64,000 bases of DNA from Sulfurospirillum sp. GTDB taxonomy: Bacteria > Campylobacterota > Campylobacteria > Campylobacterales > Sulfurospirillaceae. The stretch lies in NCBI GenBank assembly GCA_016744795.1, contig JADGDR010000010.1:21237-85236 (forward strand), read 5' to 3'. Each line of letters opens with the position of its first letter. Position 1 is the stretch's first letter. The notes below the pieces were generated by a model. That model was not told where the DNA came from, did not search any database, and saw only the letters and a program-made list of their open reading frames with translations. The translations under genes and the position numbers were made by a program. This document shows, in pieces, positions 8,395-15,066 of the stretch.

Positions 8395-8406
8395 TGACTT
8401 AGGTCA
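8395..8406 (-). promoter_or_regulatory. TGAC-N4-GTCA dyad upstream of the tetraheme-octaheme operon
   Basis: TGACTTAGGTCA matches the napA-proximal TGACTTATGTCA at 11 of 12 positions, and both continue into AAAA on the plus strand. A candidate -10 on the minus strand (TATAAA, 8360-8355) is less convincingly spaced than at napA. Proposed as a Crp/Fnr-family operator shared by the two operons. Confidence 0.45.
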
Positions 8407-8779
8407 AAAAGTTAATGGTATGTTAACAAGAAAAATTTAAGATAATTTTTGTCTTATTTTATTTATTAATATATTTTTGATGTAACTCACCGTGATAAGG
8501 GATTTAAAGAGTAAATACAATGAAATAAATAAAATAAAAACTTTTTTTATTTATTTATTTCATGTGTTACAAAATTAAACATAGCTTAATTAATTGAAAA
8601 TTATTATCAATTTGATTATTTTATAATTAATATTTATTTTTTATTTTTATTTAATGGCTAAAAAGCGCAGATGCATCTATTATTACTATAAATGCATCAG
8701 GAAGATTCTATTTTATTATTTTAAGAAAATGGCAAATTTACCAATTTCTAACAAGATAAATATTATAATTTTTTACTAA
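8407..8779. other. AT-rich intergenic region, no convincing gene; one large hairpin
   Basis: About 370 bp of very AT-rich DNA between the two minus-strand transcription units. An imperfect inverted repeat at 8520-8563 (outer 14 bp perfect, ATGAAATAAATAAA with its complement) could terminate the regulator transcript. GATGCAT and ATGCATC near 8670-8700 form a small dyad. A 41-codon ATG ORF at 8654-8779 has no ribosome-binding site and looks like chance. Confidence 0.5.
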
Positions 8780-9418
8780 TTAGTTCGCATACATTTCTAC
8801 CAAAGCATTTTCATCTAATACTTTAAAGTTTTCATCGGTCCTTATTAGTCCACGTTTTTTGAACTTTGTAAGAGTTCGAGAGAGTGTCTCTGGAGTTAGG
8901 TTTAAAAGTGAGGCTACTTTTGTATTTTTTAAAGTACTAAAAAGTTCTCCATTTTCTACTAAAAATTTTGCTATTTTAGCTTCTGAAGTTAATACAATTT
9001 CATTAGTTATAACTTCACTCATAATTTTTAATTTGCCTGCGAGTGATTTAATAATTTGAAAAGAGAGTTCGGGATTTTTAAAAAAGCCCTCTTCAAGTTT
9101 TTTATAATCAATCTTGAGTATTTCGCCTCTACATGTAAACTCAGCAGTAGCAGGGTAAGGAATATTTTCAAAGTTAGCAAGTTCAGCAATAAGACTTACT
9201 GGCAAAAATTGGTGTAAAAAGATTTGATTACCCTTGTAATTTGTTTTATAAAGTCTTACTATACCATCAAGCAGTACATGTAAATATTTTGGCTCTTCAC
9301 CTTCAAAAAAAAGTATCTCTTTTGAGTTGTACTTTTTTATACTTGATATATCTTTTAATTTTTTTAGACCGTCTTCACTTAAGTGCGAAAAAAATGGAAT
9401 TTCTTTTATTCTATTTAT
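8780..9418 (-). CDS. Crp/Fnr-family regulator with apparent ATA start codon
   Basis: The full protein is about 212 residues: a beta-roll domain beginning near IKEIPFFSHLSEDG, then a dimer helix, then a winged helix with LNLTPETLSRTLTKFKKRG. The first ATG in frame is at 9205, which would delete about a third of the sensory domain. The open frame continues upstream to a clear AAGGAG, and between that site and the coding start there is no ATG, GTG or TTG in frame. ATA at 9418-9416, seven bases after AAGGAG, is the best start. No N-terminal Cys cluster is seen. It is transcribed towards the cytochrome operon and divergently from glnS. Likely target sites are the two TGAC-N4-GTCA dyads (inference). 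Confidence 0.75.
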   Translation of the reverse strand: MNRIKEIPFFSHLSEDGLKKLKDISSIKKYNSKEILFFEGEEPKYLHVLLDGIVRLYKTNYKGNQIFLHQFLPVSLIAELANFENIPYPATAEFTCRGEILKIDYKKLEEGFFKNPELSFQIIKSLAGKLKIMSEVITNEIVLTSEAKIAKFLVENGELFSTLKNTKVASLLNLTPETLSRTLTKFKKRGLIRTDENFKVLDENALVEMYAN

Positions 9419-9526
9419 TTTATATCTCCTTTTTACTGAGCCTAGTTCAGTAAAATCCCCTCACTAAAGCTACAGCTTACTGAGAGTTATTTTAATCTAT
9501 ATTATCATTTATTAACTTTAAAAAGA

Positions 9527-9532
9527 TATAAT
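9527..9532 (+). promoter_or_regulatory. -10 box of the glnS promoter
   Basis: TATAAT in the context GATATAATAGA, about 37 bp before the TTG start of glnS. The same context occurs at the mobB promoter and a similar one at gltX, matching the AT-rich sigma70 promoters of this phylum. Confidence 0.5.
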
Positions 9533-9568
9533 AGAATAAAAATTAGGGATATTTAAAGGTAGAATAAA

Positions 9569-11803
9569 TTGAATGAGAGCAAAGATTTTTTACGTACAAT
9601 AATTGATGAAGACTTAAAGTCTGGTAAATATAAAGAGATTATAACTAGATTTCCTCCAGAGCCTAATGGCTTTCCACACATTGGACACGCTAAGTCTATC
9701 TGCATAAATTTTGGTATTGCACGGGACTTTGAAGGTCAATGTAACCTTAGGATGGATGATACTGACCCCAAAAAAGAAGATACAAAATATGTTGAGGCTC
9801 TTAAAGATGCTGTAAAGTGGTTAGGATTTGAATGGAATACTAAGGTACATTTTACTTCTGATTATTTTTCAAAATTATACGATTATGCCGTTGAACTTAT
9901 TAAAATAGATAAGGCTTATGTTGATAGTCTAAGTGAAGAAGAAATACGCCAATACCGTGGAACAGTTACACAATCTGGCAAACGTAGCAAATATGCAAAG
10001 CGAAGCGTTGAAGAGAATTTAGATCTTTTTGCAAGAATGAAAAATGGTGAATTTAAAGATGGTGAACATATTCTTAGAGCTAAAATTGACATGAGTGCGG
10101 CTAATATGAAAATGCGTGATCCTCTTTTATATAGAATTAGACACGCAAATCATTTTAGAGCAGGAGACAAATGGTGCGTTTACCCAATGTATGACTTTGC
10201 TCACTGCTTATCTGATTACATGGAGGGGGTTTCTCACTCTATTTGTACATTAGAATTTGAAAATAACCGTGATATTTACAACTGGGTACTAAATACTTTA
10301 AAACTTGAATTACCCCGTCCTTATCAATATGAATTTGCACGTTTGGGCATTAATTACACCATTATGAGCAAAAGAAAACTTTTAGAATTAGTTCAAAGTG
10401 GAGAAGTAAGCGGTTGGGATGACCCTCGTTTACCTACAATTGCTGGATATAAAAGACGAGGTTATACGCCAGAATCTATTTTAAATTTTTGTGATCAAAT
10501 AGGCATAGCAAAGGCAAATTCAATGGTTGATGTTTCTCAACTTGAATTTTGCATAAGAGATGATTTAAATAAAAAAGTCCCTCGCGTTATGTGTGTACTC
10601 GATCCCATAAAAGTAAATATTGTAAATTATGATGGTTGTGAAAAGATTGATGCTTCATACTATCCTCATGATGTGCCAAAAGAGGGAACAAGAGAGTTAC
10701 CTTTTTCAAAAGACATCTATATTGAACGTGATGATTTTAACCAAAACCCTCCAAAGGACTACTTTCGCCTTACTCCTGAACAACCCGTACGTCTTAAACA
10801 TGCTTATATTATTTCTTTTAAAGAGCTAATCAAAGATGCTAGTGGCAATATTATAGAAATAAAAGTGAACTATCATAGTGACTCAAAAAGTGGGGTTGAT
10901 ACAAGTGGTATTAAGGTAAAAAGTGCTATTCAGTGGGTGAGTGCAAAAGAATGCAAAAAAGTAGAAGTAAGACTATATAACAGACTATTTTTAGTAGAAA
11001 ATCCTGAAGGCATTAAAGACATTAATCCTAATTCTTTGCAAATTATAAAAAATGCATTAATTGAACCTGCTGTTATTAATGAAAAACCTGATGAGCGATT
11101 TCAATTTGAAAGACAGGGATATTTTTATGCTGATCCTATTGATTATACTGAGCAAAACCCTGTATTTAATAAGATTGTAGCGCTTAAAGATTCTTGGACT
11201 AAAAAAGTAAAAACAACTAAGACTAAAGCTAATAAAATTCAAATTGATGGTGAAGCAGCACCCATGAATGAAGAGCAGAATAAAGCCTTTAATAAGTATG
11301 CTAATGAGCTTAAACTAAATAATGAATTAGCAAATATTTTAGCTCGTGATGAAGAACTCTCGCACTTTTTTGAAGAGTCATTAAGTCTACTTAATAGTCC
11401 AATTACTCTAGCAAACATGGTTGCGAATGAAGTTGCAAGAGAATTAAAACAAACAACTAAGCTAAAATTTACTCCAAAGCAAATTGCTGAACTTGTTGGA
11501 ATGATTGATGATGGAACTATTTCAAATAAAATTGCAAAACAAGTATTTGAAGAGATGGCAAAATCTGGAGAAAATCCAAACGCAATAGTTGAAAGTAAAG
11601 GACTTGTGCAAATAAGTGACCCTTCTAAACTTTCCCCTATTATTGATGAAATCATCGCAAAAAACCCAACTAATGTTGCAAAATTCAAAGAAGGAAACAC
11701 AAAACTCTTAGGTTTCTTCGTAGGACAAGTATTAAAAACCACAGGGGGAAAAGCCAATCCAAAAGTAGTGAATGAACTTGTAGCAAAAAAGCTAAATGAG
11801 TAA
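9569..11803 (+). CDS. glnS: Glutaminyl-tRNA synthetase with C-terminal YqeY/GatB-like domain
   Basis: Charges tRNA-Gln with glutamine. Class I signature HIGH is present (FPHIGHAKS) and the KMSKS equivalent is MSKRK. The acceptor-binding and anticodon beta-barrel domains run to about residue 560. An extra domain of about 150 residues at the C-terminus (ending VNELVAKKLNE) resembles the GatB tail/YqeY domain found fused to GlnRS in some bacteria such as Deinococcus. It starts at TTG; the nearby ATG is out of frame. Most Campylobacterota lack GlnRS and use GluRS2 plus GatCAB, so this gene next to a gltX2-type gene is notable. The stop TAA forms the edge of the repeat-bounded element downstream. 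Confidence 0.92.
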   Translation: MNESKDFLRTIIDEDLKSGKYKEIITRFPPEPNGFPHIGHAKSICINFGIARDFEGQCNLRMDDTDPKKEDTKYVEALKDAVKWLGFEWNTKVHFTSDYFSKLYDYAVELIKIDKAYVDSLSEEEIRQYRGTVTQSGKRSKYAKRSVEENLDLFARMKNGEFKDGEHILRAKIDMSAANMKMRDPLLYRIRHANHFRAGDKWCVYPMYDFAHCLSDYMEGVSHSICTLEFENNRDIYNWVLNTLKLELPRPYQYEFARLGINYTIMSKRKLLELVQSGEVSGWDDPRLPTIAGYKRRGYTPESILNFCDQIGIAKANSMVDVSQLEFCIRDDLNKKVPRVMCVLDPIKVNIVNYDGCEKIDASYYPHDVPKEGTRELPFSKDIYIERDDFNQNPPKDYFRLTPEQPVRLKHAYIISFKELIKDASGNIIEIKVNYHSDSKSGVDTSGIKVKSAIQWVSAKECKKVEVRLYNRLFLVENPEGIKDINPNSLQIIKNALIEPAVINEKPDERFQFERQGYFYADPIDYTEQNPVFNKIVALKDSWTKKVKTTKTKANKIQIDGEAAPMNEEQNKAFNKYANELKLNNELANILARDEELSHFFEESLSLLNSPITLANMVANEVARELKQTTKLKFTPKQIAELVGMIDDGTISNKIAKQVFEEMAKSGENPNAIVESKGLVQISDPSKLSPIIDEIIAKNPTNVAKFKEGNTKLLGFFVGQVLKTTGGKANPKVVNELVAKKLNE

Positions 11804-11811
11804 CTAGGCTC

Positions 11812-11851
11812 AGGACACAAAAACTACTTTTAATCGTAGTTATTGTGTCCT
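11812..11851. repeat. Hairpin just after glnS
   Basis: AGGACACAA pairs with TTGTGTCCT (9 bp), then one A/A mismatch, then AACTAC pairs with GTAGTT around an 8-nt loop. It overlaps the left terminal repeat. It may end glnS transcripts, though no long T-run follows. Confidence 0.7.
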
Positions 11852-11944
11852 ATGCTAAATTGTTTTATTCTAAATTATTTAAAAAAAAGCTACTATTAAA
11901 CCTATCTTACGTAATTCCCTGCAATATAAATTTTTATTTATTAC

Positions 11945-11977
11945 AAAAAAGTTAAAAGTTTAACTCCGACCCCTTTT
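11945..11977. repeat. REP-like 33-nt unit, copy 1
   Basis: Contains the palindrome AGTTAAA-AG-TTTAACT followed by CCGACCCCTTTT. Identical to 12212-12244. The GGGGTCGGAGTTAAACTT type (reverse strand) resembles REP units linked to RAYT transposases, which is recollection rather than a search result. Confidence 0.75.
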
Positions 11978-12006
11978 GTATTTGTATTTGTATTTGTATT
12001 TGTATT
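11978..12006. repeat. Tandem GTATTT hexamer, nearly five copies
   Basis: Four full GTATTT units and a partial fifth, directly abutting the first REP-like unit. A simple sequence repeat with no coding role visible. Confidence 0.85.
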
Positions 12007-12025
12007 AATTCTTTAAGACCAACAT

Positions 12026-12162
12026 TTGAAATGCAAGAAATTTATCAAATTTTTTCGAAAAAGATGTTTAACTGTTTGAAGAGAAAAGCTATACGCTGTA
12101 TAGTTTTTCTCTGAGTTTTAAACATTAGAAAAAATTTTAGAAATTTCTGATTAGCATTTCAA
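12026..12162. repeat. 137-bp imperfect palindrome
   Basis: The outer arms TTGAAATGC and GCATTTCAA are perfect complements. Moving inwards, AAATTTTTTC pairs with GAAAAAATTT, ATGTTTAA with TTAAACAT, AGAGAAAA with TTTTCTCT and CTATAC with GTATAG around the loop GCT. A transcript would fold into one long hairpin. The right arm continues into a 67-nt module that recurs at 13314. Confidence 0.75.
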
Positions 12163-12207
12163 CCGTTGGTGAGCTTTTGTTTCTTTTTGCGATAAAAAAG
12201 AAAAGAA
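12141..12207. repeat. 67-nt dispersed repeat, copy 1
   Basis: 60 of 67 bases match 13314-13380. The conserved core is GCATTTCAACCGTTGGTGAG followed by TTTTGTTTCTTTTTGCG and an A-rich tail that can pair with the T-rich part. Confidence 0.85.
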
Positions 12208-12211
12208 CACT

Positions 12212-12244
12212 AAAAAAGTTAAAAGTTTAACTCCGACCCCTTTT
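12212..12244. repeat. REP-like 33-nt unit, copy 2
   Basis: Base-for-base copy of 11945-11977 in the same orientation, 267 bp downstream. It follows directly on the first 67-nt repeat. Confidence 0.75.
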
Positions 12245-12536
12245 TTTCTTTTTTTCTAAGATTGGATTCTTTAATAAACTCTTCATAGCATAATTGATAT
12301 AATTTGCAAGTCCATAAAATAAGCCCTTTATAATGATGTTGTGGTAACAAAATTATACCTAAATGTGCCTATTTATGGGCTTTAATACTTATATTAACTT
12401 CATGGATTTACTGGAATCTATGTGCGAAAGTTGAGTTATTATTTAATAAATATAAAAAGTACAAAAATTTGGATAAAATAATTTTAATGTTTTATACAAC
12501 TCGTTCTAAAAAATATATAAAGAAAGTCTTAAAAAT
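12245..12536. other. Non-coding stretch before the unknown ORF
   Basis: Nothing clearly functional is seen. AAGCCC near 12327 and GGGCTT near 12375 form a loose dyad. No convincing -35/-10 pair is seen for the following gene. Confidence 0.3.
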
Positions 12537-13184
12537 ATGGGTAAATATTTATTAAAAATTTTTGAAAATGAAAAATATCAAAATGACTTTTTAAATGGTG
12601 ATTTGTATATGAATACATTGAAAAAATTTAAAGAATATGATAAATCAGATACAAACCGTTCTGATAAATTTGAAGCTCTTATATCAAATCAGAAACCTGA
12701 CTTAGTACAAATAGGAAAGTTATCATTTCCGAAAAAAGATTGTGGTTTTATGAAACTTAATTCACTTGAATATGATTATTGTAATTTACTTTGTATGTAT
12801 AAATTATGGATGGAAAATGAAAATGATATATTGTCAATTGATAGTAAAAATAAAGAATTTGGTAGCTGTTGTGTCATTATACATAATGTAAATTTATTTT
12901 TAAAAAAAATTACTGAAAAAACTGATAGTAAAGATATTGTGTGCCACTATAACGAAGTTAAATATATAAATAAAAATAAAGAATTTAAAAACTTAAATGA
13001 CTTTGATATTCCCTTTACAAAATTTAGTGAGTATAAATATCAAAGAGAGTTTAGAATTGCTATTGACACTAAAAGAAATGTCAATGAACCTTATATATTA
13101 AATATTGGAGATATTCGAAATATATGCGAAATTACTACTATTGAAAAAATTAATCAACAATTAAAAAATTATTATTTAAAATAA
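12537..13184 (+). CDS. Unknown accessory protein with FLNGxLYMNTLxxF and YQxEFR motifs
   Basis: 215 residues, soluble, no signal peptide or TM. The N-terminus (NDFLNGDLYMNTLKKF, then RSDKFEAL) and the C-terminal YKYQREFRIAID resemble a sporadic family of uncharacterised proteins seen in accessory regions, where the pattern is roughly F-x-G-x-hydrophobic-YxN...RxDxxE...YQxEWR. No function is assigned. The RxD and YQxER pairs are conserved polar residues of the kind found in active sites, but this is speculation. The gene is very AT-rich, has only a weak AAAGAAAG ribosome-binding site, and is the only gene inside the inverted-repeat-bounded segment, so transfer is likely. Confidence 0.65.
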   Translation: MGKYLLKIFENEKYQNDFLNGDLYMNTLKKFKEYDKSDTNRSDKFEALISNQKPDLVQIGKLSFPKKDCGFMKLNSLEYDYCNLLCMYKLWMENENDILSIDSKNKEFGSCCVIIHNVNLFLKKITEKTDSKDIVCHYNEVKYINKNKEFKNLNDFDIPFTKFSEYKYQREFRIAIDTKRNVNEPYILNIGDIRNICEITTIEKINQQLKNYYLK

Positions 13185-13221
13185 TTTAACACTTATAAAA
13201 TTATCGTTTTTATTGATTTAG

Positions 13222-13291
13222 AAATTAGGGTCAGCAAATTTAGAGTTAGCAAATTTAGAGTCAAAATTTAGAGTCAGAAATTTAGAGTCAG
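13222..13291. repeat. Degenerate tandem repeat, five units of about 14 bp (AAATTTAGAGTCAG)
   Basis: Five head-to-tail variants of AAATTTAGAGTCAGC, the last running into GGACACAACCC, which echoes the terminal repeat sequence. Units touch with no spacers, so this is not a CRISPR. Confidence 0.8.
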
Positions 13292-13313
13292 GACACAACC
13301 CACTACTTTTTAA

Positions 13314-13380
13314 AAATTTCTACTAAGCATTTCAACCGTTGGTGAGTTTTTGTTTCTTTTTGCGGGAAAAAAGAGAAGAA
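13314..13380. repeat. 67-nt dispersed repeat, copy 2
   Basis: Direct copy of 12141-12207 with 7 mismatches, without the left half of the long palindrome. Located 130 bp after the unknown ORF. Confidence 0.85.
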
Positions 13381-13481
13381 AACCAAAACGAACAAGAATT
13401 AATAAAAGGCTTCAGTACTTTTATATCAAAAGTATTTAGAGCTCTTAACTAGTGGCTTATGTCCTGAGCCTAATTATATGG

Positions 13482-13487
13482 TATAAT
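13482..13487 (+). promoter_or_regulatory. -10 box of the gltX promoter
   Basis: TATAAT in GGTATAATTCGCA, 23 bp before the ATG of gltX and 6 bp after the right terminal repeat. The inserted segment therefore may have replaced the native upstream region of this promoter. Confidence 0.5.
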
Positions 13488-13510
13488 TCGCAAAAAGACT
13501 TAGGATTTTA

Positions 13511-14773
13511 ATGTATAGATTTGCACCATCTCCAACAAGAAACTTACATATAGGTAACCTCAGAGTTGCCATATTTAACTACATATGTGCCAAACAATCA
13601 GGTGATATGTTTATAGTGCGTATAGAAGACTGTAACAAAGCAAAAAATATTGAAGGAAAAGATCAAGAAATCCTTGATATATTAGCTATATTTGGTATTA
13701 GTTATGATGCTTTGTATTATCAAAGTGAAAATTTCAAATATCATTTACAATTTGCTTCATCACTAGTGGATAAGAAAAAAGCATTTGCTTGCTTTTGTAC
13801 ACAAGAAGAATTAAAAACTGATAAATACAGTGGAAAATGTTTACATGTAAGCGATGATGAACTTCTAAACAATAACCTTCCTTTTACAATAAGAATCAAA
13901 AAACCTGAAGATACAATTCACTTTACAGATACTATTAAAGGTAATATGAGTTTTACCAGCAGTGATGTAGATAGTTTTGTAATAATGAACCAAGACAAAT
14001 ATCCGACATATAACTTTGCCTGTGCAACCGATGATATGATTCAAGGTATAAAATATATAATTAGAGGCGAAGATCATATATCTAACACACCAAAACAAGA
14101 ATTAATTAGAAAGTCAATTGGTTATGAAGAGGAGATAAAATATGCTCATTTACCTATCATACTAAATTCAAATGGCAAAAAAATGAGTAAAGATGATGAA
14201 GGAAGTAGTGTAAAATGGTTTTTAGACCAAGGTTATATGCCTGAAGCCATCATGAACTATCTAATTCTTTTAGGCAATAAAGTTCCTACTGAAATTTTTT
14301 CTTTTACAGAAGCTCTAACTTGGTTTGAACTTAAAAATATTTCAAAATCTTCAGAAAAATTCGATATTGATAAACTACGTTTTATCAACCGTGAACATAT
14401 AAAACTAGTAGAAGATGTAGAACTTTCTAAACGCATAGGTTACTCTTGTGCAAGTATAGGAAAACTAGCCAAACTTTATACCCAAGAGGCTAGCACAACA
14501 GCTAATATAAAAGATAAAATAGATACAATCTTTGCTCTAAAAAGTTCAGATGAATATAAAGAAGGTTTAGGCAAACTAAAAACGATAGTAAAAGATGCTC
14601 CATACTTTGAAAAGTTTGATGAGTTTAAAAAATATCTTGAAAAAAAGAGTGAACTAAAAGGCAAAAACTTTTTAATACCTCTACAGATTTTACTAACAGG
14701 CAAAAAGAGTGGTCCAGACTTAGCAGAAATTTACCCACTAATCAAAAATTATTTACAGGAGATAGCAAAATAA
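13511..14773 (+). CDS. gltX: Glutamyl-tRNA synthetase, GltX2 type
   Basis: A 420-residue class I synthetase (HIGN in RNLHIGNLR; KMSKD in GKKMSKDDEGSS). Length and motifs (RGEDHISNTPKQ, AHLPIIL, SSVKWFLDQG) match the second GluRS of Campylobacterota such as H. pylori GltX2, which glutamylates tRNA-Gln for GatCAB. Two points are unusual: a complete GlnRS gene sits next door, and the residue after KMSK is Asp rather than Arg or Ser. Either this enzyme is redundant for tRNA-Gln, or its specificity has shifted. TAATG links it to yggT. Confidence 0.9.
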   Translation: MYRFAPSPTRNLHIGNLRVAIFNYICAKQSGDMFIVRIEDCNKAKNIEGKDQEILDILAIFGISYDALYYQSENFKYHLQFASSLVDKKKAFACFCTQEELKTDKYSGKCLHVSDDELLNNNLPFTIRIKKPEDTIHFTDTIKGNMSFTSSDVDSFVIMNQDKYPTYNFACATDDMIQGIKYIIRGEDHISNTPKQELIRKSIGYEEEIKYAHLPIILNSNGKKMSKDDEGSSVKWFLDQGYMPEAIMNYLILLGNKVPTEIFSFTEALTWFELKNISKSSEKFDIDKLRFINREHIKLVEDVELSKRIGYSCASIGKLAKLYTQEASTTANIKDKIDTIFALKSSDEYKEGLGKLKTIVKDAPYFEKFDEFKKYLEKKSELKGKNFLIPLQILLTGKKSGPDLAEIYPLIKNYLQEIAK

Positions 14774-15066
14774 TGGTTTTAGCAACATTAATTGAGGCAA
14801 TAGCACAAATACTACACATGGTTTTAAATATATACATCTGGGTTGTAATTATCTCAGCATTAATTACATGGGTGAGACCTGATCCATATAACCCTATAGT
14901 TCAAATTCTTAGACGTTTAACAGAACCTGTTTATGAGTTTATGAGACGTTTCATACCTACTATGATAGGTGGTGTTGATTTAGCTCCTATTATTGTTATA
15001 CTGTCTCTTCAATTTATAGATTTATTTGCTGTTAAACTACTATTTAGTTTAGCAAATGGACTTTAA
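14773..15066 (+). CDS. YggT-family small membrane protein
   Basis: 97 residues with two hydrophobic segments (about 8-31 and 70-92) and the family pattern ITWVRPDPYNPIVQILRRLTEP. The family is linked loosely to osmotic stress, cell shape and division; the exact function is not established. The start overlaps the gltX stop (TAATG) and its end overlaps the lytic transglycosylase start by 11 bp, so all three are coupled. Confidence 0.85.
   Translation: MVLATLIEAIAQILHMVLNIYIWVVIISALITWVRPDPYNPIVQILRRLTEPVYEFMRRFIPTMIGGVDLAPIIVILSLQFIDLFAVKLLFSLANGL

Larger units (their letters stand above)
11801..13476. mobile_element. Segment bounded by 20-bp terminal inverted repeats, carrying one unknown ORF and many small repeats
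   Basis: 11801-11820 and 13457-13476 are inverted copies of TAAYTAGGCTCAGGACAYAA with two mismatches. The left copy begins on the glnS stop codon; the right copy ends six bases before the -10 box of gltX. Between them lie two identical 33-nt REP-like units, a long palindrome, a 67-nt direct repeat, two tandem arrays and a single 215-codon ORF. There is no transposase and no obvious target-site duplication. It could be a non-autonomous transposon or a cargo cassette, or an accumulation of repeats between two genes. Confidence 0.4.

Noticed and set aside
8590..8625. Fur box (GAAAATTATTATCAATTT) upstream of the cytochrome operon
   Set aside because: Only a partial match to the 19-bp consensus in extremely AT-rich DNA, and no iron-uptake gene follows.
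8654..8779. 41-codon ATG ORF (MAKKRRCIYYYY...) in the intergenic region before the second Crp/Fnr gene
   Set aside because: No ribosome-binding site, Lys/Tyr/Ile composition expected of random AT-rich DNA, and it runs into the end of the convergent regulator gene.
11239..11820. 193-codon minus-strand ORF opposite the glnS tail
   Set aside because: Low-complexity Ser/Phe-rich translation antisense to the well-supported YqeY-like domain; no signal for translation.
13222..13291. CRISPR array
   Set aside because: Repeat units are only about 14 bp, degenerate and without spacers; no cas genes are nearby.
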